A stretch of 64,000 nucleotides of DNA from Chaunax sp. Z400 (GCA_037577475.1 CM075184.1:2161001-2225000), one strand, 5' to 3'; positions 1 to 12,114 are shown, counted from the first letter of the stretch. Notes: a model not told the origin generated them from the sequence alone. Numbers and translations: made by a program.

Positions 1-214
1 GCTCCCCCTAGTGTCTCTCTTTTGCTCCTGCATCCTTCCTGAACCCAGAGACACCACAGCCGACAAGAAGGAAGGTCAGCAGCATCTTTAATCCTTTATG
101 GAGTATTTAGCAGCCAGTCACACAGACATGAAATCAGTTATGAAATCACAGCTTGTTTCCCACTCAGAAGTCTTCTCTGTCAGTTTTTGGTGACTTCAGG
201 GTCTCTTCTTGCAG

Positions 215-1438
215 CAGGTGTGGTGGACCTGAACCTGTGCAACATCCGGGACATGGAGGTGATTGAGCTGAGCAAGCGGGCGAGTGGACAGGCTTTCGAG
301 GTCATCTTGAAGCCACCCACCTTTGACGGCGGCCCCGAACTGAAGGCGACCACACCGCCTCGCCAGAAACCCTCGCTGGAAGAGATCCAGAAGAAACTGG
401 ACGCCGCCCAGGAGAGGAGGAAGGTGTGTGGAGGTTTGGGGGTGGGGATCAGCAGTCAAGAGATTCTAATTGTTATTTTAAGAACAGTACAGTATTTGAT
501 GGTGATTCTGATTTTACAAAACCCAAGTCTGCAATTTGAGCTAGTGCGATGCTAACATTAACATGCTAACAAACTCCCAATGATAATGCTAAAATGCTAA
601 TGATTCGCGACTTTACCTTCATATGTTATTATGTTAACATTGGCTAATTAGAAGTCCGGATGTGGCTGATTGAACCTCATTAGTTCTGCAGGTTATTTTT
701 CACAAGTTAAAATATTGTCGACATTAAAATGTTGACCTGATGACGGCGCTAGATAAATGGTCCAAAGTTATTTCAGAGAGGAACATGAATGTCTGAAGCT
801 CATTTCATCACAATCCATCCAGTTGTTAAGATGTTTCATATTTTGAAAAATAGAAGTAGACCTGAAATTGATCCCTGAGGGACCCTACAAGTTCTTTAAT
901 TTTTATTCAACAAAATTGTGGCTTTATTTTAATCAGATTTCTGATTTTTCAGCAGTAAGTCTGCCACCTGGTTTGATAGAAACGTTATTTAGATTTTTGA
1001 CAGAGAGAGCAGTGGAAATTTAAGAGATAGTGTAGTACACTCAACAGACTCGGTCACACGAAAAAGGCTTCTGTCGACACTCAGGTAGAAGCTGTAAACC
1101 GTCCCATTGTCTCCCTCTAGTGTCAGGAGGCAGAGCTGCTGAAGCACCTGGCTGAGAGGAGAGAGCACGAGCGCGAAGTCGCTCAGAAGGCTCAAACCAA
1201 AGAGCGTCAGCGAGCCGATGCCGACAAAGAGCAGCGGCAGATGCACCTGAACGCCTCGCAGGAGCAGCTGCAGGAGGAGGTGAGGACACAGGTTTACTGA
1301 TTTCCTGAGACGGTTCAGGTTCTTCATCATGGAAATGAATCACTAACAGGAGATTGTGATGTTTATGTCTTACAGGACGAGCACAGTGTGGAGGTGAGGA
1401 GGAGGAGGAGGAGGGTAGACAGACACACTAAGACATAA
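215..1438 (+). CDS. stmn4: Stathmin-4 like protein, C-terminal exons (partial gene)
   Basis: Stathmins are cytosolic or Golgi-anchored phosphoproteins that bind two tubulin heterodimers and destabilise microtubules; stathmin-4 (RB3) is neuronal. Three exons are visible: about 215-423, 1121-1279 and 1376-1438 (stop TAA 1436-1438), with acceptors tgcagcag, ccctctag and cttacag and donors AAG/gtgtgt and GAG/gtgagg, all in phase. The first encodes VVDLNLCNIRDMEVIELSKR and then SGQAFEVILKPP, the start of the stathmin-like domain; the VDLN-DMEV linker points to stathmin-4 rather than stathmin-2 or -3. The second encodes the helix containing EAELLKHLAERREHERE. The third ends in an odd run of six arginines (VRRRRRR) where relatives have VRKNKE. 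The N-terminal exons lie before the window. If a donor at 1394 is used instead, an exon after the acceptor at 3174 would add only two residues and a stop. Family certain, paralogue likely. Confidence 0.88.
424..1120 (+). other. Intron of the stathmin-4 like gene
   Basis: AT-rich intron between the two stathmin-domain exons. No exon, RNA gene or recognisable repeat is seen. An intron of 96 bases (1280-1375) separates the next two exons. Confidence 0.8.
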
Positions 1439-4400
1439 TATGAAGACAGTGGGTGATAAATACAAAAATTAAAATGTATAGATCTCACTTTAAACAAACA
1501 CTAAAAGACCTTTAAATAACCATCAATATGAATTAAACTACACTATGTAGCCAAATGTATGTGGACACCCATGGACATTTGATCTGATGGCTGAAAATAT
1601 GATTTCGACATCATGTTAATTAAGCTCCTGCTAGTACAGTCTCCATGTTGAAAGCTCACTATTGTCTAAGAGTAGCTTTCAGTTTGATCCAAACCAAAAT
1701 AACAGATGTAAAGTTCTGAAGCTGATGATCTCTGGATCAAACTGGACCATAGTTCATTTCATTTCTAGTCTGGATGGTTCACACTTTCAGACCAATTACA
1801 GGAAGTTACGGCGAGCTAGTGAGTGTTGTAACAGATGAGCTGTTTCTTCCGAGTGCAGAGCAGTTCTAAGCTCTTTTAGAAACAAACTACATGTCTCTTA
1901 GCCTTCCTCAGCCAAGCCCCGCCCCTACGCAAAGTTTTCACGGAAATCAGTTCAATAGATGTTGCAGAATTAGGAAAAATATCAAAACACCAAAGCAACG
2001 TTAAAGAAAGTGGGAAAGAAGCTCCTGGATCCGTCCCATTTCACAGATCCAGACCAATGTGTAACGGCATCACTCATCCGTCTACCGTCTGTAGAAATCT
2101 GTCCACTAGTTTTTAATCCTACTAACAATCAAACCAACAATCTAACAAACAAATGGATTTGGGTGAAATATCAGATATCCCAAATATCACGTTGTGTTCA
2201 GTGGTCCATAACTCTGCAATGTTTTGGGCTAGAGACAAGTTTTTTTTTGTCGTTAACTAGAGAATCAGCGCTTTGAACAAACTCCTGTTTGTGGGTCGTT
2301 TACTTCCAGCAATAAACAAATGTGAAAAGTGGTAAAAGATTTGTATCGTCTCACCTTCTGCCTGCACATTTCTCACCATAAACTGCTTGTATATCCATCA
2401 ATTCTCATTCGGCATCTTTGCCGGTGATGTCTAGAGTCATGTTACTATATTGGGCTCTAGTGGATACCATCACAACCAATCAGAGTGTCTGATTCATGGC
2501 TGTGGTTGCTTGGATACGGGGAAATTGGAGAAATACTGATCTCAAAGACATGCCAGAATGTATTTGTGGTTGTATTAATGTAATTATGGACAGGAACTAC
2601 CATATATTTACATCATGTTTAGAGATATATATTAGTAGGAAAGAAGTGACAGATCCTGGTAAAAACATCCACAGACCATAATAATGGACATTATTCATGA
2701 ACAGATAAAGCTAGAAACTTCAAAACACTTCTAGAACATCCAAACAAATGTGAGCAACTTTTCTTCACTTGTTATGGTTTACAGTGATTTTATCAATTAT
2801 CAATAAGTAAAAATTTAAAGTGAATTTTTTGTTTCTTTTTGTTTTATGGTCTAATATCCTCTATAATAATGTATTGAAGTGTTTACTGAATGATATATAT
2901 AGTTAGCTGAGGTTGTGCTGAATCTGAATCTGTTATTTTGATGATACTGTAAAAAATGACAACTTTATGAGGCAAAATCAGTGTGTCCCCCATTTGCTTT
3001 TGGCCACGTTGTGCATAATTTCCTTTCTCTACGGCGTTTTCACATGATAGTTACATGATTAGCCTGAAAAAATTCAATCTGAAACCTCCCTTTCTCTCTG
3101 AAATTAACAGAATGTAGTTAAAGCTAGCATGCATGAGCAAAGTGCTAACTGTACCCCGTTTCTTGTGCTTCCAGGTGTCTTGATGGCCTGATCACAACAC
3201 AAGCTGAACTTGATATGGAAGCCATTTTTGGAGGGCTGATGAGCCGAGCAGCCCGGCGCTGCTCTGATTGGGAGAATGACAGGAAGAGACTCTGAAAAGA
3301 GACAGAGGAAGAAAAAGAGGAGGACTGAGAGCGAGTCTGACCTCCTTGCTACTACCAAACCTCTTCCTATTGAGATAAACTCTTTATGATGAGACGGACG
3401 CTGCAGACTGAGTCATCATCAGGGCTTCACAGGGGTTTTACTGTGCTTTGTTGCCATGCCACAACAGTGCCATGTGTGTGTGTGTGTGATTGTGAACGCA
3501 TCAAGGATTCAAGAGTTGGGACCTGAACCCAAAGGAAATGCCATGACTTCTTCACAAGAAAATGCAGCTGGACTTCCTACCTGGATATAAAACTGATGGG
3601 AGTTAAAGAGCTCCATCTGCTGGACAGTTTGCATCATCACATTCACTGTAAAACAGTCAAACAGCACCAGTTACATGTGGCTCTTTAGTGGCAGCTGTAG
3701 GGAAGAACAGCAATGTCAGTAAATGTGCCTCTTTGTCAGCGGTGACTGTGTTTTGCGGTAAAGAATGAGTAGGAGGAGTTACAGGTGAGACTGAGTCCAA
3801 ATCAAAATGCCAATGAGACAGAGACGACTCAAAAGACTGAGAAAAGACCATGAGACCCCAAGAAGTCAGGTTGGAAACACCAAACCAAGACGAGTTAAGC
3901 TGACGTACGACTGAAGCCCATTTTAAGACGCACAACTCATTTCACAGTTGGCCTGAATTTCAGCGTTGTCTGATGTTGTTTGTCATGTACGGGGGCAGCG
4001 AGGAGGGATCATAGCCCGATTAACAGATCCTGATTGGCCATCAGGTGGTCAGATGATTTTTTTTTCGATACCTCAGATCTTTTGATTGCCTGTCATGAGT
4101 CGAATCCCCGAACTCTGGGCCTTGTTTTGTAGCTGCGACGGCGCCAAGTGGCAAACACAGCATCTGTAAAATTTCCTAGTGACAATAATCAAGTCAATAG
4201 ACAACCTATACAGTCAGACCTAGTTAGCTTAGCTCCATTTCTCACTGCTAAATGGACTAACACACGGCCCACGTCACCGTAGCCACCTGTGAGTCCAAAT
4301 ACACCAAAGTCTCTTTTTTTAGGTCTCAGCACATAGAATGGCACAGATGATGAAGGCGGCATGTTCCTGCCTCATTATGAACCCTCCACTAGCAAACAGA

Positions 4401-6033
4401 CAGAGGAGCTTTCAAATCAATCTTTATTGACAGTTGTACAGTGTCAGTGGTCAGGTCGTGGCTTGATGATCGAACCGTACAGTGTGAGCACATAAATCGT
4501 GAGCTTTGGCTTAAAAAATCATACAGGGGATCTACTCATACTGTATGAGTTGGAAGTTTTTAAAACTGTGAGTATACGCCCTGAGAGCAGACAAGGCCGC
4601 TAGAACATCCACCAAACCACAAATGAACCAAATGAACACACTCATACGATCGAGAAAATAGTTTGAGTCAAGATAAAGATGACCCAAGGATGAGCCAATT
4701 AAAACATAGATGAAACTGAGAAAAGTTCTAATTGAATACATTAAAACACTAACTGAGATTCTGACCATGAGACTCGCAAAACAAGTTTGACTTGAGGCAG
4801 AGACGAGTCAAAACAGACTCGAGATCGCAACAGGGAATTAAAAAGAAAACCTTGAGATTCGACTTGAGTTCGATGGTTAGGCTGTCTCAACGCCTAGATT
4901 CTCATTTATCTTTAAAATTAGCATGTTAGCATCTATGCAGCCACCTGAAGCTACATTGCTGCATTTCATTCCTCTGTAAACTGGATGAGATGACGAGGCA
5001 CAAAGAGAGTCCTAACAACTAACAGCTAGTTAGCTCATGTGGCTAACGTTAGCTACATCCCACCAACAATCATTGTACTAGCTGAATGAACTCAACTGAT
5101 CTGATAATCGATTATGTACATTGTTTACAGCTGCAGTGGTGTGTGTGTCTTTGTGTTTGTGTGTCAGTCAGTTTCCCTGGCACCAAGATGATAATGATGA
5201 TGATGTACAGAAATCACATTATATATTTTAAATTCAAGAATAAAACAATCACCCTTTACTTCTTTGCTCCATAATTTTATTGAGTCACCATCACATTCAG
5301 CTTCTTAACTTTAAATATTAATATAAATCATCAATAAATATACACTCATCAAATCAAAACACTTAAATAAAATGTCAATTAAATAAAAATCATAAATAGA
5401 TTATATTATATTATATGAGACACTAATCTGATTTTAAACTTAAGCTCCAGTGTGTAGTTGTGTTTGGAGACAAATGAAAAAATATAAACAAAAAAACAAT
5501 ATAATTTGAAATATTTAAAGGAAATCAGAAATCAGGGAATCACAGAGCAGCATGTTGGCGAGTTGAATAAATAAATGAGGAGAGAAAAATCAAATCAAAC
5601 TAAATAGTCACAAAAAGTCTTAATTCTACATTTCCTTATTTCTATACATTCATTACAGAAATAAGTTTTAGCTACCAAACACTTTCAACCCAGATTATTT
5701 TACTTTCCTGAGTTTATAATGCAGCAGCAAGATCTTTGTTAAATTCAATTAAATGATGTATTTAATCATATTTATTTATGTATTTGACTCTAATTTATAC
5801 ATTTTAGCGAAATCCAAAAGTTCTAATTTTGTAAAAACTACATACAGTATAATAATAAGAAAATAAAGCAAATGATAACTTTCTATCCCTTTACTGTAAT
5901 TATTGTGTCGCAATTATTATTAGTTGGTGCCTCTCAATAATCCCACTTACAACGTTTTGGTGGTATTGGTCTTCCGTATAACATTCTGTTTGTGTCAAAC
6001 TGAACCAGTTTCCGGTCTGATCTCTGCTGGTCT
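1439..6033. other. Intergenic stretch after stmn4, possibly including its 3' UTR
   Basis: No convincing coding exon. About 2010-2160 resembles a common fish interspersed repeat (wording such as 'ctggatccgtcccatttcacagatcc' and a tail of 'aacaatcaaaccaac'). A good acceptor, gtgcttccag, at 3165-3174 precedes a GC-richer stretch (3175-3420) that could be a non-coding or alternative terminal exon of stmn4. A short TG run lies at 3475-3488. 5280-5880 is strongly AT-rich with nothing recognisable. Short frames here show no domain. Confidence 0.5.
5771..5776 (-). terminator. Candidate polyadenylation signal of IL-17A/F copy 1
   Basis: TTTATT on the plus strand reads AATAAA on the minus strand, about 260 bases past the stop codon of the IL-17 gene. 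It lies in AT-rich sequence with several ATTTA-like pentamers on the minus strand, as is common in cytokine 3' UTRs. Confidence 0.35.
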
Positions 6034-7868
6034 TCACTGCTGGAGTTGGACTATGGGTCGGACACAGGTGCAGCCCACAGCGATGAGGCGGGACTCCAGC
6101 CGATAGTGGTAGCTCTGCCCCGTCCCCGGTGACCTCACCCGACGCAGCAGCAGTACCTGGTGCATGATGGGTCTGGACTCCAGGTTCAGGTCCTCCCGGC
6201 CCTCCTTGTCCAGACAGCCAAGCAGAGAACAACGGGCCTCTGACAGCATCGGAGGGAACAGAGACTCATCATGGGAGACGCTGAGGACGGGGGGACAGAA
6301 GGGACAAAAGCAATAAATATTTGTCTGTAGATTAAAGATTAAAGAATTGTGTCACATCTTCTTCATGAAATCTTCCTTACTTGTACGTCCACGGAGAGAT
6401 GGAGGCGTTCTCCAGCGGCCTGATGGTTCTAGAGGGAACCAAAGTATCGGGGTCAAGCTGCAGGGGGACCGTTTCTATGGCTGCACCATCAGACGACTTC
6501 CTGTGTGTTCTCATTGAGTGTTTTGGTTGGCCGCCTGCTTTGGACATGGCTGCTGCCTCTGCTACAGTCATCATCATCATCATCGCCACCACACAGACAG
6601 CCTGAGGAAGAGGAGGAGAAATTAACCTACAGACACAGGTTTGTTTTCTCTTTTTATAGATATAATTTTACATGTCAAATGTAATAAATTATGTGTAAAA
6701 CAACTAAAAATGACATTTTATACATGATGAATTCACACATCCATTGTGTTTTTGGATATCTAACAGCCATAATGTTCTTTTGCAAAAGCTGCAAAGTTTT
6801 TCTCAATTCAACCTAAAAATCACATTTTGTATTTTTCTTTCTATTTTTTCTTTTTTTGTATTTTTGGCAGCACTGTTCTTCCATAAAGGAGCTTCTGTTT
6901 GTGACATGAAGTTTCTAAAATTTTAAATGGGATTTTTACAAAACATGTTGCCTTAATGAATGAAATTACTAAAATTGTTAATTTAAATTATAAGAAAGGC
7001 AAAAATGAGTTGCAGTGATTCTCAATAGAACCTCAAAATTACATCTATTTTTAGTTTTACAGGTTATTGTAATAAACACAATTTTCACAATACAATTCAT
7101 TTTCAACATAAACTAAAATCAAACATAAAATCTACAACATACAAAAAGTTTGACTAAATGTTAATTAAGGTGTAATCTCTCTATTATAATAGCTGTTATT
7201 GTTATTGTGGTTGAACATGGCTCTCTCACCCCAACTGGTCAAAGCAGAGGCTCCGCCCACCTTGAGTCTTGGATCTGCTTGACGTTTCTGCCTTTTTTTA
7301 AAAGTCAGTTTTTCTCTCCACTGTCTCCATGTTCGGTCTCTTTAGAATAAGGAGTCGGTCTAGACCTGCTCTGTTTGGAAAGTGCCTTGATATGACTTTT
7401 GTTGTGATTTAGCGCTATATAAATACATTGAATTGAATTGAATTGAATTGAATTAATCTGCAGCTAAGTATGGAATTGGAATTGGAACAATTAAAACTAA
7501 ATGAAGACATTAATTATTTTCTTGCTTCAATCAAGCTCATTCTTACACCATAAATAATTTTTAAAATACTTTTTATATCATAACATCATTTCAGCCAATC
7601 ACATGCAGCCTGACAGATTTAAAAATATCATCCCATAAAACACTACTACTATGACAAGCTAAGTTTTAATAGCTAATTTCACAGTTTATTAGTTCATTTA
7701 TAAATTTTAAACTTTTAATAATCTAATTATCAACTTCAGAATGTCTAATTGTTTGTTTTTAGATGAGATTTGTTTTTTCAAAATTTCATCCTGAACTAAT
7801 TTTACACACTTTAAGAAATAATTCTAAATCGTTCTCACCGTCACTTTGGAAGGGTTTGCTGAAAACAT
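6034..7868 (-). CDS. il17a/f: Interleukin-17A/F-like cytokine, copy 1
   Basis: Secreted proinflammatory cytokine acting through IL-17 receptors. Three coding exons on the minus strand: 7868-7839 (10 codons from ATG), 6601-6381 and 6280-6034 (stop 6036-6034), 165 residues in all. Donors ACG/gtgaga and AA/gtaagg and acceptors ttcctcag and cgtcctcag keep phase. Residues 1-26 are a signal peptide whose hydrophobic core contains five methionines from an ATG microsatellite. Exon 2 ends with the family motif NASISPWTYN (with an N-glycosylation sequon); exon 3 carries EARCSLLGC and the hallmark VGCTCVRPIV, the four cystine-knot cysteines. The two further cysteines of IL-17A and IL-17F (one near the mature N-terminus, one about 15 residues before the GCTC motif) are absent. 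It is divergently oriented to IL-17A/F copy 2 about 6.2 kb away. Which of the teleost A/F1-3 genes this is cannot be told by eye. Confidence 0.93.
6602..7838 (-). other. First intron of IL-17A/F copy 1
   Basis: AT-rich intron; its right part (about 7170-7460) is occupied by an interspersed repeat listed separately. The second intron (6281-6380) is only 100 bases. Confidence 0.8.
7170..7461 (+). repeat. Interspersed repeat with GAATT tail (retroposon 3' end type)
   Basis: Ends in 'aaagtgccttgatatgac...ttgtgatttagcgctatataaa' followed by about five GAATT units, the layout of a fish retroposon 3' end with a microsatellite tail. A second copy lies inverted at about 62291-62620, sharing the phrase 'gtcaaagcagaggctccgcc' and the tail. 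Family name not assigned. It sits in the first intron of IL-17A/F copy 1. Confidence 0.7.
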
Positions 7869-10293
7869 GCCGATGTTTTTCTTTTTGCTTCTTCTTCAGA
7901 TGTGGATTTTTTGTGTTTTTAGGTTCCCCAGGCTCTGCTGGAGGTTCGACTTCTTCTTCTCTGGTGTTGTGCTGGACATGGGGTTCACCTCCAATATTTA
8001 TCCTGATCACAGAGTCAGCGCGGCTGTCAGGTTTCCGGCGATGATGTCACCACCTTTCTTTCTTTCTCTGTGTTTCTTTGATGTTCCTCTCCAAACCGCT
8101 CACACCAGACTTGCATAATGAGGCCTGATGTTCGACCCACTTTCAAGTCGACATCGAGGTTTAAATATTCTGCACTCAACAAAAGCTGCAGCAGGTTTTC
8201 TAGGTCATCGTATCTCTAAAACATCATGATAGAAATCTACATAATAAATCCAACATCAGCTGGAAACTTGTCCTCATACTTTGTTTTCTGGTCTTATCTG
8301 GTTTTGTTTGAATCAAGAGACATTATAAGGCCACTAAAACAAATTTAGGCAGAAATGTTTTCCCAACCTCCAGTTTCAACATGAAAATCTGCACAAAGAA
8401 GCTTGATTTTCACAATTTGGAGTGGATAAAAGTGACTGACTGCACATCCTGCAGCTTTTAAATGAGCTGGAAATCAATTACAGCAACATAAAACTTTCTG
8501 GCAACTATTTTCATCAACAAATCAGCACTAATTAGTATTTCAGTTAGACATTTTTTAACATTTCAGCTTCTCACATGTGATGAGTTGAAACTTTTCTCAG
8601 TCATATATGAGAGAAAACTTACATAGAACAGCATCGTTGCTAGTTTTTGAGCACAAATGTGGCAAAATAAGAGCAAAAGTGTTTTTACCTCACGTCAGAT
8701 GTCTCTTTAGTATGAAAGATAATATTCACTAATATTCACTCTCCTCCTGCAGGCTTTTATTCACCTGAATAAATAATAATAACAATAAATATAAAATAAT
8801 AAATAATATCATAGTGAGCGTTAATGACAGGTGCTGCACTGGTGGTGTATTGGAGACTCTGGGCAGAGATGGTGAAGTCATTCTGTCAGTTGTTTACATT
8901 GTGTGAATGATCACAATACAAACACACCACAACTTTAATCACTTTATTTGCTCCCAGTGCAACTAAATCAGTTTCAGACATCTTCATGTCGACTTTAAAG
9001 ACCACCTCCTGCTGCAGGTATCAGTTTTAGGGACCGTTTACGCGACAACCGTTTCACCCAAACAGAGTTTAAAACAAAGGACAATCAGATGAAGTCTGTC
9101 GGCACACAGGTCATGAAGCTTTTCATAAACATGCCGGACATTTTTATCAATAATGAAAAATAATGTTTTTATTTAATTTGAATCATGTGAGTTTTTTTTC
9201 TCCTTGTGAGAAGCTCAGATCTGAGGAGTGACTGACTGCAGACATCCTGATCTCATGCAATTCTGCATCCTGGTTGCTCCCAACATAAGAATAACGTGGT
9301 CATGTCCTGGGCCCCTGGTCACTCTGGGCCCCCGGTCACTCTGGCCCCTGGTCACTCTGGCCCCTGCATCAGTCAGGGTGGCCCTGTCTTTCTTCACAGT
9401 TGGTATTTTCACATTTGCTGAGTTGTCTCTGCAGCATCCGTCAGCGCTTTGACCTGGTTTACCGTCATGTTGTGAGTCAGGTCGATCCGGACTGCAGCGT
9501 CACCACCATCAGGCCCACGCTGCCAGCTCGCCTCTGACCTGCTTTGATTGACGTGTCGATGCTTATCAGTGATCTGAGACACTTCCTGCTTCCTGTCAGC
9601 CTCCAAACGTCTCACTGCAGCTCTTCTTTGTTTCCCACTCGAGTTGAGTGTCGCCACCCTGAAATGAGTTTATTCAAATACTGAGGCAGAGAGTTGGTGA
9701 ATGTAAAAACCAAAAAGTCTCTTTCTCACGTTTCTTTACAGACAAACAACAGGAGACAAAAAAATATTTTATTTTTAATTTCATTTTTTTTATCATTCCT
9801 ACATATCATTGTCTGAAGGAAGGGCATTCAGAGATGACAGACCTTCACCAAGTCTGATCATCCCTCCAAAGGGTTCCTTCTCCCCAGAGGTTACATTCCT
9901 GTTTATAAGAACACCTGTATTTAGATTCTTTCACTGTGAGAACATAGACCTAGAACCTGGATCCATCCAGACCTTTTAGCGCAGGGAAAACCTCTGATAA
10001 TCACCTGTTCCCATCAAAAACAAATCATGGAACCAACCGTTGATCTGGATCTACTCCAAAATTCAATGGTTCCTTCTTTGGGACCACGCCTACTCTTCCA
10101 CCCAGTTTCATGGTAATCCTTCAGGTAGTTTAAGCTTCATTGACAGAAATGGTCCAAAAAGTGGGAAAAATTCCTGAATCTGCTGCTTCGTCCACATCCA
10201 TTCCAAAATGTAATGGGTTCTTCTTTGGAACATGACCAACCGTCCCAACAAGTTCCATATTGTTTGTGTAACTAACCCTACTAACAGACACAC
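7869..10293. other. Left half of the space between the divergent IL-17 genes
   Basis: No exon recognised. 9300-9380 has a short local repeat of 'ctctggcccctggtca'. About 9840-10290 contains two degenerate stretches resembling the fish repeat that reads 'aaattcaatggttccttctttgg', suggesting old non-autonomous transposon debris. The rest is AT-rich. Regulatory sequences for both cytokine genes would be expected in this space, but none can be named with confidence. Confidence 0.5.
7995..8000 (-). promoter_or_regulatory. Possible TATA-like box of IL-17A/F copy 1
   Basis: The minus strand reads GATAAATATTGG here, about 130 bases upstream of the ATG at 7868, a reasonable distance for a TATA element with a short 5' UTR. 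Sequence match only. Confidence 0.25.
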
Positions 10294-10297
10294 TTAA

Positions 10298-10778
10298 GCC
10301 CCCTTTCTATTGCATAGTACCGGCTCTACTCGCCTCTACTTATCATTTTTTGTATTTCCATTAGGTACCTGGTACTTCCTTTTTAGTACCTCGTCCGTTG
10401 TGGTTCTCAGAGAGCCGAGCAGGTACTAAAAGGTCACGTGAAACGTTACAGACCACTGATTGGTCAATGCTCGGCACACACTGAGTATCCTGCACAGCAC
10501 AAATCAATGGCCGCCACACTCAAACAGTGAAGCTACTTTAATGACACTAACTTTTTCGTATTGCAGCCGCTATATTGAGGAGGTGCAGACGTTCCTGTCT
10601 TAAACAGCTGATGAGAGGATCACCAAAAGTGTGTCGTGTTGAAGACTACACCACAGCAGTTTGCGGGGCGTCCATCTAGCCTAAGGAGGTACTATACCAT
10701 AATGGAAAACGACCTGCAGAGAAGTATCTGATACCAAGGCGAGTTGAGTCAAGTCAGTACTATGCAGTAGAAATGGCT
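10298..10778. mobile_element. TTAA-flanked MITE, piggyBac-like non-autonomous element
   Basis: A 481-base segment lies between TTAA at 10294-10297 and TTAA at 10779-10782. Its ends are imperfect inverted repeats: the left reads GCCCCCTTTCTATTGCATAG and the right, reverse-complemented, reads AGCCATTTCTACTGCATAG, each continuing with AGTAC and an ACTC-rich part. No transposase frame is present. TTAA duplication is characteristic of piggyBac-superfamily insertion. Confidence 0.65.
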
Positions 10779-10879
10779 TTAACCTCCTTGGTGGAGATTA
10801 AAAAAATGCATAAAAACATACAGAATAATTAGGAATTATTTTGAGATTCAGAAACATTTTCCCATAAGAAACTAGACAT

Positions 10880-11125
10880 CACTCAGAGAGCACAGACCTC
10901 CACCAAAGCAGCTCAGTTTTCCCTGAGAAGATCACGTCTTAATACAGTTTGTGGCTCTGCTTCAGTCTCCCTCTGGTACACCTTCCTTTTCTAAAGTCAT
11001 CTGTAGTGGAGCTCACCTCCACAGGAGCCTGGTGCCCTCTGCTGGTAGGAAAACTGAAGGTGAAGTTCTTCTTCACTGACCTCCCTGAGGAACACCTCAA
11101 GCAGTTAGTGATCATGGGTCATTGG
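10880..11125 (+). repeat. Dispersed repeat with CTCF-like motif, left copy
   Basis: Related along its length to the reverse complement of about 25240-25500. Over the central ~86 bases (about 11008-11094) the two copies differ by about one base, and both keep an open frame encoding a shared stretch beginning ELTSTGAWCPLLVGKLKVKF. No known domain is recognised in that peptide. The flanks ('cctccaccaaagcagctcag' against 'cctccaccatggcagctcag') are more diverged. It could be a non-autonomous retroposon, a decayed gene fragment or a duplicated regulatory block. Confidence 0.6.
11032..11045 (-). promoter_or_regulatory. CTCF core motif match
   Basis: The minus strand reads CCAGCAGAGGGCAC, matching CCASYAGRKGGCRS at every position. 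It lies inside the dispersed repeat, between the two IL-17A/F genes. Sequence match only; occupancy unknown. Confidence 0.45.
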
Positions 11126-11649
11126 AAATCATCCTGACCAGAGGTCAGCCCCGCCCCTCTTTGGGGTTATGTTGCTTCTCAATACCTGAACATAGAAACA
11201 TGATTAAAAGTTTAAATTGGCCACCAGACTCTAGAATTTACTGGGCTAAATGGACATTTTTATTATGTAGACTGGTTTTCATGAAATCGTTCAGATTTTA
11301 TAACGCCTCATCTCCTTTTGAACTGGTTGATTTTAACTCAGACAGCTGGATTATATTTTCACTGTGGTTCTCTTGGTTTTACCCCATGTGGCGTTCAGGT
11401 CTCTGAGCAGGCTCTCCATGGTTATTAAAAGAAAAATGATGCCATAAATAGTTTCTGGCTTCAGCTCATTTTCTTGAAGAACATGTAAATGAACACAATT
11501 TCTATGAGTGTCAATTTATATGTATCACATTTTATCACAACAAACAAAGAGTACTTTTATTATAAATGTGATCCAGCAGAGGTTAAAGACAAATATGAAC
11601 CATCACTGCTGTCGAGGGTTTGTCATTAAAGTATGGCCGTATTGCTCAA

Positions 11650-11760
11650 GGGTGGCTCTGTGGTGTAGCGGTTAGCACAGCGTGGGTTCAAAAACATGCA
11701 GCACAGTTGAAGTGGTAACTATGAGTCGATTGTAGGTGTGAATGAGTGTTAAGAACATGA
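11650..11760 (+). repeat. Fragment of a fish interspersed repeat with a tRNA-like head
   Basis: 'ggctctgtggtgtagcggtt' resembles the box A region of a widespread fish retroposon family; 'aaaacatgcagcacagttgaagtggtaact' followed by 'gtaggtgtgaatg' resembles its body. A box B and a tail are not intact. Confidence 0.45.
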
Positions 11761-12114
11761 CATAAGTGTTCATGGAATAATTGCTGAAATGCTGGAAAAC
11801 AGCATGAAGCGCATCAAAGTCAACATGAAACAAACTTTCAGAGTAAAGAGAGCAGAAAAATGAGGCTCCCTGATTGGTTCATCCATTTTAACCTGCAAAG
11901 ACTTTCTGAAGAGAAGGAGCTACAGTTTGTAAAAAAGATTTTTATTATAATGAAATCTTTTATTTATATTTTATTTATATTATACTATATTTTATACCCA
12001 CATCATATTAAGAAAACAGTGATCTGTTGGACAAAATTAGAAATTTCAGTATTTGTACTATTCAAAACTCAAATGTAAAAAATAATGAAGTCCTCTACCA
12101 TCCATAGTGTATAT

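Noticed and set aside
5900..6232. 110-codon minus-strand frame overlapping IL-17 exon 3
   Set aside because: Out-of-frame shadow of the IL-17 exon, which carries the clear cystine-knot motif in another frame.
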